Below are positions 9,374 through 19,384 of a DNA stretch of 64,000 bases, one piece after another. The notes below the pieces were generated by a model, which saw only the letters and a program-made list of their open reading frames with translations, made no database searches and was not told where the DNA came from. Position numbers and translations under genes: made by a program. The DNA comes from Poriferisodalis sp965116715 (lineage in GTDB: Bacteria; Actinomycetota; Acidimicrobiia; Acidimicrobiales; Poriferisodalaceae). The first letter of the stretch is position 1. Each line of letters begins with the position of its first letter. The stretch spans positions 62,001 through 126,000 of the forward strand of contig OZ220724.1 of the NCBI GenBank assembly GCA_965116715.1. Reading direction: 5' to 3'.

Positions 9374-10666
9374 ATGGCTCGTCCTAAATCCAAGCGCGGC
9401 GGCCGTGTGACCCCCAAGGGCACTCAGGGCCGCACGAGCAATCGCAGATCCACGGGCGGCCACCGGCCGCTGCTCGACGACCGGACCACGCGCGGACTCG
9501 AGATGCTGGTCGGTGACATTGAGGATTCCATCGAGGTGCATGACGACGCCGACCTGATCGCCACCGAGAAGTCACTGGCGTGCATGCTCGGCCTGCACAC
9601 CGCGTCGAACTGGAACCCTGTCGGCATTCGTGCTTCCGCGGTGCTGGACCATGCGGAGCGCATCGATTCCGCGGCCGGCGCGGTGATCGCTGCGGGCATG
9701 AGCGTCTACGGGCCTCCGCCGACCCGAGATCGTGCCCGTCGAATCCTGGAGCGCCTGCGGGCCGACGGCGCCGACGTGCCTGGCTGGGCGGCGTCGCTCG
9801 GCGCTGTCGAGCCGGTCGGCGCCACCAAGTACCGCGACGAGTGGGACGAGGGCTGCGCGCTGGTGGTCGATTTCGTCCGACCCGACGGGTCGACGCATGA
9901 GATGTGCGTCGGCCTGCAACCGTTCGGCTGGGGCATGGCGCACGGCTTGGCGATCACGCCGACGGGGCAGGCGAAGCAGCGACTCGCCGAAGCCGGACTG
10001 GCGGCCGAGCCGATCGGCTTGGAACAGGTGCGGGACCTGCTCGTGAACGGCCTCGAACACCTGGACGAGACGTTGGCGGACTGGTGGGACAACGACCTCG
10101 ACCTCGATGCCGATGTGGACATGCGCCCCCTGGTCGGCCAGCGGGTCGACACGCTGCCGCGTGGCGCCGACAGCACCGATGCAGAAGATCGCGACGAGGC
10201 CCTGGCAGCGGAGCGCATCGGCGATGTCATCCGCGGGTTCGTCGCGCTGCCGACCTCGCTGGGCGAAGAGCCCGAGGAAGTGGCGCTGATCGTGGCGGGA
10301 GCCGCGCTGTTCTCCCAGGTCTGCCGAGACCCCGACATCGTGCGCTGGACACCGCCGAGAATCGAGACCTTCATCGAGCAGTTCCTGCCCCTGTGGGATG
10401 AGAACGAAGCTGCCGACGCGTTCGGCTACGACCCGTTCGACGAATTCGGCGAGCCGGGCGACGCGTTCGAGTTCAGCGAGGAACGACTGTCAACGGCCGA
10501 GTCCGTGTTTCCTCGCTGGCTGCGCTATGCCGCGGAGTGGCGTGGCGACAGCGCCGAGACGCTGGAGGCCAACCTGGCAGCAGCACACACGTCGCTGCGG
10601 AAGCTGCGCATCAAGATCACCGGCTCGTCGGTGCCGCCCGCAGCACCGCCGATCCAGTGGGAGTGA
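9374..10666 (+). CDS. Unrecognised acidic protein
   Basis: An intact 430-residue ORF starts MARPKSKRGGRVTPKGTQGR, a basic, probably flexible head. The body is strongly acidic (DWWDNDLDLDADVDMRPL, DENEAADAFGYDPFDEFGEP). I cannot place it in a family and see no catalytic motif, signal peptide or membrane segment. Codon use is strongly GC3-biased like a real gene, and opposing frames give low-complexity products. It lies between two broken genes and may itself belong to the island or to the older chromosome. Confidence 0.6.
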   Translation: MARPKSKRGGRVTPKGTQGRTSNRRSTGGHRPLLDDRTTRGLEMLVGDIEDSIEVHDDADLIATEKSLACMLGLHTASNWNPVGIRASAVLDHAERIDSAAGAVIAAGMSVYGPPPTRDRARRILERLRADGADVPGWAASLGAVEPVGATKYRDEWDEGCALVVDFVRPDGSTHEMCVGLQPFGWGMAHGLAITPTGQAKQRLAEAGLAAEPIGLEQVRDLLVNGLEHLDETLADWWDNDLDLDADVDMRPLVGQRVDTLPRGADSTDAEDRDEALAAERIGDVIRGFVALPTSLGEEPEEVALIVAGAALFSQVCRDPDIVRWTPPRIETFIEQFLPLWDENEAADAFGYDPFDEFGEPGDAFEFSEERLSTAESVFPRWLRYAAEWRGDSAETLEANLAAAHTSLRKLRIKITGSSVPPAAPPIQWE

Positions 10667-10736
10667 TCGCGACGCCGGAGCATCTGCTCGCGGGCCGCAA
10701 ACGCCGCCGAACGCCAGCGGTTGTCGCCGGTGCAAC

Positions 10737-11960
10737 CTACAGCGGCAAGCCTCTGCGGTGGGCTTCGGCCGCGCGGTCTTCGACTTCGGCTTCGCGTTCG
10801 TAGCCACGAGCCAAGCCGGCGAAGATCGCCGCCGTGCGCGGCCACTCTTGGCATTTGCGGCCGCGCGCCCGGTAGTCCTCGGCGAGTTCACGTTCTTGGG
10901 TGCCGCCCTCAGTGATCCCGCGGGCCGTAACGCAGCGCCGGTTGTAGAGCGTCATCGAGATGCCGTTGTCGATGTCGGGAGATTGCAAGCGTTCGAGCAG
11001 GTCGCGCATCGCGATGCCCGGCCAGTCGCCATTCGGGTCGGCGGGCGTTGCGGCAAGTGCGGCACCGATCTGCTGATCGCCGATGTCCGCGCGGCCAGTC
11101 TCGGTAAGTCGTATCCGAGCACGTTCCACCCACGAATTCAGCGATGCCTCGGCGACAAACTCGCGGCGCCCAGCAACGGCTTCACCGTCGGCTGCTGCAG
11201 GTTCACTGGTGATGCGCGGAACGAACCGGCCTGGGGGCCACGTGCGCAGCACCTGCCATGCATTGTTGGCGAGTTGCTGTTGCTTCTCGTCGACCGAGAC
11301 GTTCTCGCTGAGGTCCGCGCTGGCGGGCTTGAACGCCCATTCGACGAGTTGGGCGAAGAAATCGGGGTCGCGGGCCATCTCCCGGTACAGGTTCGGGGCT
11401 ATGAAGCCCGACTCGTACTCCAAGAGCGGGTAGTACTGCCATTCCAGTAGCGCGACGCGTCTGACGCCGAGTTGCTCGCGATGCTTGTCGAGCACCTCAA
11501 ACAAGCTGGCCAGCTCCCAGCGCTGCATGACGCCACTACCCACGCCTCCGACATCTGGATGTCGGACTCGCTGCGCCAGAAACTCTGCGGCTTCTTCGGC
11601 GTATGCCAATTCTGCACTGTGGTCCTGCGATGGCGTGGTCAGGACATGGGCCACCAATTCGAGGCGCCCTGCGGTTCGCAATAGGCGAGAGAGGTTGAGG
11701 AGTTGTTCGAGTTCGTCGGGATGGCCAAGGTCACCGGGGGTGACTCGCGACCAATACTCGGCAGCGATCTCTGGCCCGAAGAGGTCGAGGCGATTCCACC
11801 CTTGCTCGGAGGCAGGTGCCGCCCGCAGCAGGTCTGCCGCTGCTTGGGGCGACGGCTCGTTGTCAGCGATCAGTCGATCAATGCCGGGCCAGCCGAGGTC
11901 GCCAAAGCGGGCATTGAAGTAGCCGAGGGCCGAATGGACGACAGGGATTGACGCCGGCAA
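10737..11960 (-). pseudogene. C-terminal remnant of a large defence-like protein
   Basis: The ORF (407 residues from its first TTG) has no N-terminal domain and is open toward the IS256-type element, with coherent coding (LNGGPRQLLQFPPLTGTLPA) to about 12030. It contains VALLEWQYYPLLEYESG, LADNAW-like and NNAWQVLRTWPPG segments. The tail is GITEGGTQERELAEDYRARG plus EWPRTAAIFAGLARGYEREA. I recall similar tails from very large actinobacterial proteins of Avs/STAND-like or other conflict systems, but I cannot name the family firmly. It is best read as the 3' part of a gene beheaded by transposon activity. Confidence 0.55.
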
Positions 11961-11989
11961 CGTCCCGGTGAGTGGTGGGAATTGGAGTA

Positions 11990-13127
11990 GCTGACGGGGT
12001 CCACCATTGAGTGGGTCATCGGCGTGATCCTCGGTGAGAAGACATCACCGCCTCATCGAGGAGGACACTGCCGATGACCCTTTCCGATACTGCCACAGCC
12101 GAGCTGTGGGAGACGTTCCGCGCCGGTGGCGGCGGGGAGCTGATCGGTGACGCTGTGCGATTGGTGTTCCAGGAATTCATCGAGGCCGAGGCGACTGAGG
12201 CGATCGGCGCGGGGCGCTATGAGCGCGGCGATCAGCGCAGCAATGAACGCAACGGGCACCGGCCCCGCTTGCTGGCCACTCAGGCTGGCGACGTGGAGCT
12301 GAGGATCCCCAAGCTGCGCCGCGGCAGCTTCATGCCGTCGGTGATCGAGCCTCGCCGGCGAATCGACCGGACTCTGCACGCGGTGGTCATGGAGGCCTAC
12401 GTGGCGGGCGTGTCGACCCGTTCGGTCGACGAGCTGGTCGCAGCCCTGGGTGCCGAGTCGGGCATCTCCAAGTCGGAAGTGTCGCGCATCTGCGCCGGAC
12501 TCGACGAGATGGTTGACGCGTTCAGGTCCCGGCACTTGGGCCATGTCGAGTTCCCCTATGTGTTCTTGGACGCCACCTACCTCAAGGTGCGCAACAGCGT
12601 CAGCCAGCCGATCTCGATGGCCATGGTCGTCGCCACCGGCGTCACCGCCGACGGCAACCGGGAGATCCTGGGCTGCGACCTCGGCGACAGCGAGAGCGAA
12701 GCGTTCTGGACCCAGTTCCTGGGCTCGCTTCGCGCACGCGGCCTCGCCGGGGTGCGCCTGGTCGTCGCCGACACGCACGCCGGACTCGCCGCCGCAGCTG
12801 ACCGGGCTCTCCAAGGCGCATCGCGCCAGCGCTGCAGAGTGCACTTCGTCCGCAACCTGCTCGCACTGGTGCCCCGCACCCACCAGCACATGGCCGCAGC
12901 CCTGTTCCGGACAGTCTTCGCTCAGCCCGACGCCGACGCCGTGAGCTCGCAATGGGACGACGTCGCCGAGCGGCTCGAAGCCAGCTTCCCCAAAGCCGGC
13001 CCGCTCATGGCCGACGCCAAACACGAAGTCCTCGCCTTCGCCGCCTTCCCCAAGGCGCACCGGCAAAAGACCTGGTCCACCAACCCCATCGAGCGCATCA
13101 ACAAAGAGATCAAACGCTGGGCTTCCC
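11990..13127 (+). mobile_element. IS256-type element, 3' end lost to an IS3-type insertion
   Basis: The transposase starts at 12074 (MTLSDTATAELWETFRAGGG). It has the Mutator/IS256 hallmarks: RIPKLRRGSFMPSVIEPRRR, FPYVFLDATYLKV (first Asp), VVADTHAGLAAA (second Asp), and TNPIERINKEIKR (catalytic Glu). The IS256 reading stops at about KEIKRWAS (13127), where sequence from an IS3-type element takes over, so about the last 45 residues and the right end are gone. The left end is estimated only; I did not find a convincing terminal repeat. It is probably inactive. Confidence 0.75.
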
Positions 13128-14010
13128 CCCTAATCGTGGAGGGTTGGTCAGTCGGTTTTGGCTTGTTCGTAGTCGGTTGGGCTGGTCATGTCGAGTGTGC
13201 TGTGGAGCCGGCGGGTGTTGTACCGGTCGGTGATCCATCGTGCGATGTCTCGGCGGGCCTGGCGGCGTGTGGTCCAGTCTCGCCGGCGGATGAGCTCCCA
13301 GGTGAGGGTGGAGAAGAACGACTCTGCGACGGCGTTGTCCAAAGCGCAGCCGACTCGTCCGGTGGAGCGGGTGACGCCGAGCTTGTTGCATGCCCGGGCG
13401 AAGTCTCCGGCGGTGTATTGGGTGCCTTTGTCGGTGTGGAAGATCACCCCGCTCACGTCGCCGCCTCTGGTGGCCACGGCCATCTCGACGGCGGCCAGGG
13501 CCAACGCGGCGGTGGGGTGTCTGTTCGAGGTGGCGAACCCCACGACGCGTCGGCTGAACAGGTCGATCACCGTGGCGAGGTGCACCTTGCCCTCCCCCGT
13601 GGGGATCTCTTTGAAGTCCCCGACCCAGCGCTGGTCCGCGGCGGGAGCGGCGAAGTCGCGTCCGATCAGGTCCTCGGGGGCAGCCTCGCCGTTGGCGTTG
13701 CCGGGCCGCCTGCGCTTCTTGGGGCGTGCGATGAGGCCCTGGCGGGCCATGGATGCCTCCACCGACTTGCGCGACACAGCCCGGCCCGCTCGCCGCAGCT
13801 GCACCCAGATGCGAGGGACCCATAGGTGCGGTCGGATTCCTCGAAGCACTCCAGCACCGCGGCGTCGAGCTCGGCCGATGCGTCGCCGCTCTCACGCGAG
13901 CCCGCCGGAGAGGGCTGTCGTGACGCCCGACAGCTGCGAAGGCGCGCATCGTCACGGAATCTCGGGCGAGACCCGACCCAAGTGGACCCCTCGATGTCAC
14001 ACCCCCCTGC
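13128..14010 (-). mobile_element. Degenerate IS3-family element inside the IS256-type element
   Basis: The rve/DDE integrase core is clear on the minus strand (13849-13148): DFAAPAADQRWVGDFKEIPT, LATVIDLFSRRVVGFA, FHTDKGTQYTAGDFARAC, and CALDNAVAESFFSTLTWELI with the catalytic Glu. Upstream, AELDAAVLECFEESDRTYGS is the start of the OrfB domain in another frame. One base is missing near 13815 (TYGS then PRIWVQLRRAGRAVS). No OrfA with a helix-turn-helix is found. Ends are approximate: weakly similar motifs (ATCG-GGGGT) occur near 13130 and 14005. It is non-functional. Confidence 0.7.
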
Positions 14011-14148
14011 TGGAATCTCATGGGCGGGGGAGCCGCGCATCGGCGAGCAGCGATTGATGCTTGACGTCCGGCGATTCCGTGAGAGGTTGGCAACAGGGAG
14101 ATATCCCGAGTACGCAAGGAGCAATCATGAGCCAGCAACGAGCACTTA

Positions 14149-15114
14149 GAGCGTCAGCGGATAGGTGGGTCAGTGGGGTTGCCAGCGGTCGCGTTGGTCG
14201 ATGAGTTTGATGGTGATGATCAGCGTGACGGCGAGGGCGAGCTGGGCTGTGCGGTGCTCGGGTCGCCGGTCGGTGTTGCGGCGCAGCTGGCCGTAGTTCG
14301 ACAGCCACGAGTTGGTGCGCTCCACGGTCCAGCGCAGTCCCAGCGGGGCGGCGACTGGCTTGACGGCTGCGCTGCTGGGCGGCCGTTTGGAGGGCCGCAC
14401 GATGTCGGTGATGCCTGCCTGGTGGGCGGCCCGGTCGACGCGGCCGCCGATGTAGCCGCGGTCGAGATGCAGCGTGTCGATGTCGTGGTGCAGGCCGTGT
14501 CGTTCGATCTCGGCCATGGTGGGCTCGAACAGCATGATGTCGTTGCGGTTCGCGCCTGCTGCGGCCCACCCCACCGGGGTGCCCGCCGCGTCGGTGGCCA
14601 ACGACCACTTCCAGCCCAGTTTGCGCCGGTCAACGGGGCTCTTGCCGGTTCCTTCGCCGCCGCAGGGCGCCTTGTGGACCGAGCCGTCGATGCACACATC
14701 GCCAAGCCGCAGGCCCATGACGCGGTCCCATGCCGCGACCGCCTCGGCCGCGATCTTGTCGAACACGCCTGCTGCGACCCACTCGTCGCGGCGGGACCGC
14801 AGCGTCGTGTCGGACACCTCACCGTCGAGCAAGTGCTCAACGGACTCCCACGAGCAGCCCGTCACCAGCCTGATGATGATCCCCCGCAGGCACAGCCGAT
14901 CCGATATCCGCCGCCGATGACAACCCAACGGATGCGCATCGGGCCCACGGGCCAACAGCGGCTCGACCGCTGCCCAGATGACATCCACCACTGCCTTGCT
15001 CAAAGCGCGCATGATGAACACGCACCTCCACCATGTCGTCGGTTCGTACAGCACCCCGCATCACAGCGGGACCGACACGACGACTGGTGGATGGTCGCCT
15101 ATCCGCGCGGCCTC
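14149..15114 (-). mobile_element. IS5-family (IS427-like) element, 966 bp, TTA target duplication
   Basis: The ends GAGCGTCAGCGGATAGG (left) and, inverted, GAGGCCGCGCGGATAGG (right) are imperfect terminal repeats. TTA flanks both sides (14146-14148 and 15115-15117), giving a 3-bp target duplication. Length plus duplication is 969 bp, a multiple of three. It is inserted in codon 7-8 of the coiled-coil gene. Confidence 0.75.
14170..15012 (-). CDS. IS5-family (IS427-like) transposase
   Basis: A 280-residue DDE transposase begins MRALSKAVVDVIWAAVEPLL. The N-terminal DUF4096-like part contains RRRISDRLCLRGIIIRLVTG and VEHLLDGEVSDTTLRSRRDE. DDE residues sit in VCIDGSVHKAPCGGEG, LHLDRGYIGG, and LRWTVERTNSWLSNYGQLRR. 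The ATG at 15012 is preferred over one 42 nt upstream because family members start just before the MRALS-type segment. Ends and target duplication of the element are intact, so it may be mobile. Confidence 0.85.
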   Translation of the reverse strand: MRALSKAVVDVIWAAVEPLLARGPDAHPLGCHRRRISDRLCLRGIIIRLVTGCSWESVEHLLDGEVSDTTLRSRRDEWVAAGVFDKIAAEAVAAWDRVMGLRLGDVCIDGSVHKAPCGGEGTGKSPVDRRKLGWKWSLATDAAGTPVGWAAAGANRNDIMLFEPTMAEIERHGLHHDIDTLHLDRGYIGGRVDRAAHQAGITDIVRPSKRPPSSAAVKPVAAPLGLRWTVERTNSWLSNYGQLRRNTDRRPEHRTAQLALAVTLIITIKLIDQRDRWQPH

Positions 15115-16030
15115 TTAGGCGTCACGCCGTCCCGACCTGCTTCAGGGTGGTGCCGTCCATCGTCCCCATCAAGTCCGATGTAGGCGACCACCCGGGTGCA
15201 CGGGAGTGCGTCCGCGCGCGCCTCGCCGAGAAGGAGGAGGAAGCTCAGATGAACTGGGCGACCCTTCTTGAGACCCGTGAGCGGCTGACTGAGTGTCGAG
15301 TGCAGCTCGACACTGTAGCGGCTGAGCTTCACGCTGCACGAGAGCGGGAGATGCATTTGCAGAGCCGCATCCGGCGGCTGCGAGGCGGATGGCGCGAACA
15401 GCACAGGATCATCGGCGCACTGGCCGGCCATGCTGAGCGGGTTGCTAAGGCAGAGCGAACCGCCGTCGAGGCGCTATCGCAGGTGCGCGGTGAGCGAGAA
15501 CCGGGAAGGGTCCGCAGCATCAAGCAGGCGCTGGAGTTTGCGAGGACGCACCTCGTAGCGCTCAGCATCCCCGATTCCGTCGTTGAGGCCGCGGTTGCCA
15601 AGCTCGACAAGTCCGGCCGGCGTCAAGCGCGGGGACGTGCAGTCATGGAGGCGCTCCGCGCGCTGCAGTCCTACGCTCTCGACGGCGCGCGTGACGGCGA
15701 CTTCAAACACTGGTGCGAGCGGGGCGGAAGCGGCGGTGTCTGCTACAGCGCCAACCGCGTCACCATGAGCGAATCCATCGGCGTCCAGCGCAGCGAGCGG
15801 ATGAGCCACGCGAGGAGCTTTCAGGTCGACCCGGTTCTCGACGTCTCTGGGCGTCGTGAGATGACGGCTCACATCAAGCTCGACCAGGGGGAGACCGCGC
15901 CTCGCCTGCACTTCCTTGATGACACTCGGGGCAAGACCGGCAAGATTCACATCGGCTACATCGGCCCACATCTGCCGACAGTGAGAGACCCGAAGTAGGG
16001 CGCTGATTGGGTTCCGTTCCGAGCGGTCGT

Positions 16031-16321
16031 CTACGCGCGCCTTGTTGGTTGCTGCTGAGCGTTCACAAGTCCGTATCGCTGCTCAGCTACCGCTGCATCG
16101 AGGTCGAGAATCTCGCCGATGCGTGCCCATGTGGTGCCTGCCGCCCGGGCCTCAGCTACCGATTCGGCAAGTTCTGCGTCATCGGCAGACCGGCGACGAG
16201 CGACGCGAATGAGCAAGTACTCGACGCCTCGAACGACCTCTCCCTCGGCCGGATCGAACGACTCCATGTAGTCGGCGATCTCATCGCACCGCTCGACGGT
16301 GTCAGCGTGGGTCCACTTCAT
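16031..16321 (-). CDS. Putative antitoxin, second gene of a toxin-antitoxin pair
   Basis: A 96-residue acidic protein begins MKWTHADTVERCDEIADYME. It contains LLIRVARRRSADDAELAESV and AARAAGTTWARIGEILDLD-like helices (AGTTWARIGEIL resembles a helix-turn-helix used in small antitoxins). Its ATG overlaps the TGA of the preceding toxin-like gene in an ATGA junction, so the two are translationally coupled. DNA or toxin binding is inferred from this arrangement. The pair lies directly upstream of the divergent DUF499 gene. Confidence 0.55.
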   Translation of the reverse strand: MKWTHADTVERCDEIADYMESFDPAEGEVVRGVEYLLIRVARRRSADDAELAESVAEARAAGTTWARIGEILDLDAAVAEQRYGLVNAQQQPTRRA

Positions 16322-16581
16322 TGTGCTGCCTGCCAGATTCGCAGGTACTTGGGGCGTGCTCGCATGGCGTGGATGACGATGTCGACATCGTGCTCTGGAT
16401 CATACAGCACGCCTATTTCCAAGGGGAGTCCGTCGGCACCGGGACTGACAAGCATGTCAAAGTTCTCTCGCTCGCGGACTACGACGTCAGGTCGACGGTA
16501 CGCATGGAGGATGTCAGCGATGCCGATGCCGTGACGATGCGCCGACCGACGGACTACGGGTCCAGAGGCTTGCCGACTCAT
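16318..16581 (-). CDS. Putative toxin of a toxin-first module
   Basis: From the ATG at 16581 the protein is 87 residues. Its core RRSAHRHGIGIADILHAYRR, followed by DMLVSPGADGLPLEIGVLYD and VIHAMRARPKYLR, resembles a family of small actinobacterial toxins with a BrnT/RelE-like layout: His-rich helix, a strand pair ending in IGVL, and a basic C-terminal motif. RNase activity is inference. The frame is open to 16716, but the upstream segment overlaps the divergent DUF499 start and looks non-coding. Confidence 0.55.
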   Translation of the reverse strand: MSRQASGPVVRRSAHRHGIGIADILHAYRRPDVVVRERENFDMLVSPGADGLPLEIGVLYDPEHDVDIVIHAMRARPKYLRIWQAAQ

Positions 16582-17113
16582 CGGCGTGCAACGTACGAAC
16601 GCAAGTTGGGCGACGCCAGCTAATTTCCCCGCAGGAGGCGGATGTCTGATGGTGATGGCCAACGCGGAGCGGGTCTCGAAGGCGCTTGACCTGCTGGCTG
16701 ACGGGCTGCGGCCCAAGTGCGAGCAGACCTGGCAGGGCTTCTACGGCGACGACTGGCTGGACCAGTTGCGCAAGCAGATGCACGGCAGCGCTCGCGATGG
16801 TGGCACTACGTCTGACATCGCCTTCGTGCTGAGCGGCGCCGCACTGCCGCCAACCCCACCGAAGGTCAGCCCCAGGCGGGCCTGACGCCGTGGCGGGAGG
16901 TCATCACACCCCACAGCGACGTGCAGACCGGACGGTTTGACCAAGCCGAATTCGCAGCGGATCTGTACGAGGTGTCCCAGGGCACTGCCGATGACGAATA
17001 CCAGGACCCTGAGGCCTTCTTCGCTCGCACCTACCTGACCGTCGGCCTTCGGGAGTTGTTGGTCGGTGCGGCTCAGCGTCTGTCTGGCAACGGCGGCACG
17101 CCGGTCATCGAGC

Positions 17114-17145
<32 letters not shown>

Positions 17146-18101
17146 AGCATGATCGCCTTGCACCACTTGGCTTCCGGTGTGTCGGCTTCGCGGCTGTCCG
17201 GTGTCTCGGAGATGCTTGCCGAAGCTGAGGTCGAGCTGCCGCCGGAGGTCAACCGGGTGGTGCTCGTGGGGCAGGTCATGTCGGTTGCCGACCCCAAGCG
17301 GGTGAGCGCTGACACAGCGCTGCACACGATGTGGGGGCATCTCGCTTACCAGCTCGGTGGGCAGGAGGGCTACGAGCTGGTACGTACCGACGACGAAGCC
17401 GGGACCAATCCGGGCGAGAAGCTGAGCGAGCTGTTCCAGCGATACGGCCCCGCTGTGGTGCTGATCGATGAGTGGGTGGCATACGCCCGGCAACTGCCTG
17501 ACGCGGGTGCCGACGGCCGGCGCGTGGCCGCAGGCGACTTCGACACCCCAATTCACCTTCGCCCAGGCGCTCACCGAAGCCGCAGCTGCGTCAGACAACA
17601 TCGTGGTGCTGGTGACGATTCCCGCATCGGACATCGAAACCGGCGGGCCGCGTGGCCACACCGCAATGGAGCGGCTGAAGAACGTTGTCGACCGCACTGC
17701 TACGCCGTGGCAGCCCGCCTCGGCAGACGAGTCGTTCGAGATCGTGCGACGACGGCTGTTCGACCCGATCTCGCCGGAGAACGCGCGGGTGCGTGACGGC
17801 GTGATCCGAGCATTCAGCGAGATGTATCACGACACCGCCGGCGAGTTCCCGCTGGGCAAGGGCGAGGCCGACTACCGGCGGCGCATGGAGCTCTCGTATC
17901 CGATCCACCCTGAGCTCTTCGACCGTCTCTTCGAGGATTGGTCGGCGCTGGACAAGTTCCAGCGCACCCGTGGGGTGCTGCGGCTGATGGCGATTGCCAT
18001 CTCGCAGCTGTGGCAGCGCGGCGACCAGTCGCTGCTGATCATGCCCGGCAACCTGCCCATGGATTCCGCCGCCGTCGCGAGCGAGCTGAAAAAGTACCTA
18101 G

Positions 18102-19384
18102 CAGGGTGCTGAAATAGTCGGTGTTTGGTGCTCGCGTTGGTTGGGTGGGCGCGGGACACTGTGGGGATGCGTGGAACTGTTGATGCCCAGATGGCGATGC
18201 TGTCGACGTTGTCGACTGAGGATCTGATCAGCGCGGATCATCCGATACGGCGGATCAGGGCGTTGGTGGAGGGGGTGCTTGAAGAGCTCGACGGTGAGCT
18301 GGGGGCGATGTATGCGGATCGGGGCCGGCCCAGCGTGCCGCCTGAGGTGTTGTTGAAGGCGTCGGTGTTGATGGCGTTGTACTCGGTGCGCTCGGAGCGG
18401 GCGTTCTGCGAGCGTTTGAGCTACGACATGTTGTTCAAGTGGTTCTTGGGGTTGCGCATCGACGAGCGCTCTTTTGACGCGTCGACGTTCTCGAAGAACC
18501 GCGAGCGGCTGTTGGATCATGAGATAGCGGATCGGTTCTTCGCTGCTGTGGTTCGGCGGGCTCAGCTGCGCCGGTATTGCTCGAGCGATCATTTCAGCGT
18601 GGACGGCACCTTGCTGGAGGCGTGGGCGTCGCACAAGAGCTTCAAGCCCAAAGCCGCGCCCGGCGGCGGCGAGCCGGGCAAGGGCCGCAACGCCGAGGAG
18701 GACTTCCGGGGCGCCCGCCGCCGCAACGACACCCACCAGTCCACGACCGATCCCGAGGCTCGCCTGTATCGCAAGTCGAAAGGGGCCCCGGCGATGCTCG
18801 CTTTCATGGGGCACCTGATGGTCGAGAACCGCAACGGCCTCATCGTCGACGCCGAGCTCACCCAAGCAGACGGCTACGCCGAGCGCGACACCGCCGCCGC
18901 GATGCTGCGACGAGCCCCCCGACGGCGGCGGCGGCGCACCGTCGGCGGCGACAAGAACTACGACACCAAGGGATTCGTGGCCGACGTCCGCAAGGCCGGG
19001 TTCACGCCCCACGTCGCCCAGAACACCACCAGGCGGCGCTCCGCCATCGACCGGCGCACCACCCGCCACGACGGCTACACGATCTCTCAACGGGTCCGAA
19101 AACGCGTCGAGGAGCCCTTCGGATGGATCAAGACCATCGCCGGAGGACACAAGCTGCGACACAAAGGACAAGCCCGCAACCGGGCCTGGTTCCTCATCGG
19201 CGCCGCCACCTACAACCTCGTCCGCATAGCCACACTCGACGCCGACACCACCTGAGCAGACACCCCGACCGGCCCGACAGGGCCAACGTCGCCCCGCACC
19301 GCCAGCCAACACCACCACCCCAACCCTCACACAAACCCGAACCAGCACCCAAACCCGCCCAAACCACCGAATTTCAACAGCCTG
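18102..19384 (+). mobile_element. IS5-type element, 1,283 bp, CTAG target duplication
   Basis: The left end CAGGGTGCTGAAATAGTCGG and the inverted right end CAGGCTGTTGAAATTCGGTG are terminal repeats. CTAG occurs on both sides (18098-18101 and 19385-19388). CTAG fits the YTAR target preference of the IS5 group. Element plus duplication is 1,287 bp, a multiple of three, and removal restores the DUF499 reading frame. Confidence 0.85.
18167..19255 (+). CDS. IS5-family transposase
   Basis: A 362-residue DDE transposase begins MRGTVDAQMAMLSTLSTEDL. It contains the N-terminal LISADHPIRRIRALVEGVLE block, FDASTFSKNRERLLDHEIAD and HFSVDGTLLEAWASHKSFKP (first Asp). These are followed by GLIVDAELTQADGYAERD, VGGDKNYDTKGFV (second Asp) and RVRKRVEEPFGWIKTIAGGH (Glu). 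It is intact, with intact ends. The ATG at 18167 is chosen because the preceding 14 codons look like element leader sequence. Confidence 0.85.
   Translation: MRGTVDAQMAMLSTLSTEDLISADHPIRRIRALVEGVLEELDGELGAMYADRGRPSVPPEVLLKASVLMALYSVRSERAFCERLSYDMLFKWFLGLRIDERSFDASTFSKNRERLLDHEIADRFFAAVVRRAQLRRYCSSDHFSVDGTLLEAWASHKSFKPKAAPGGGEPGKGRNAEEDFRGARRRNDTHQSTTDPEARLYRKSKGAPAMLAFMGHLMVENRNGLIVDAELTQADGYAERDTAAAMLRRAPRRRRRRTVGGDKNYDTKGFVADVRKAGFTPHVAQNTTRRRSAIDRRTTRHDGYTISQRVRKRVEEPFGWIKTIAGGHKLRHKGQARNRAWFLIGAATYNLVRIATLDADTT

Larger units (their letters stand above)
14127..15998 (+). pseudogene. Unknown coiled-coil protein gene, split after codon 7 by an IS
   Basis: AAGGAG precedes an ATG at 14127 that begins MSQQRAL; the IS427-type element follows. 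Removing the element and one TTA copy joins it to LRRHAVPTCFRVVPSIVPIK and gives an uninterrupted 300-residue protein ending at 15998. Residues ~60-125 form a charged helical, coiled-coil-like region. The C-terminus (VCYSANRVTMSESIGV, FLDDTRGKTGKIHIGYIGPH) looks like a separate globular domain that I do not recognise. The 249-residue 3' part could still be translated from the ATG at 15249, which follows GAAGGAGGAGG. Confidence 0.6.

Noticed and set aside
12053..13066. Long minus-strand ORF antisense to the IS256-type transposase
   Set aside because: The plus strand has all IS256 motifs; the antisense product is a His/Gly/Ala-rich shadow.
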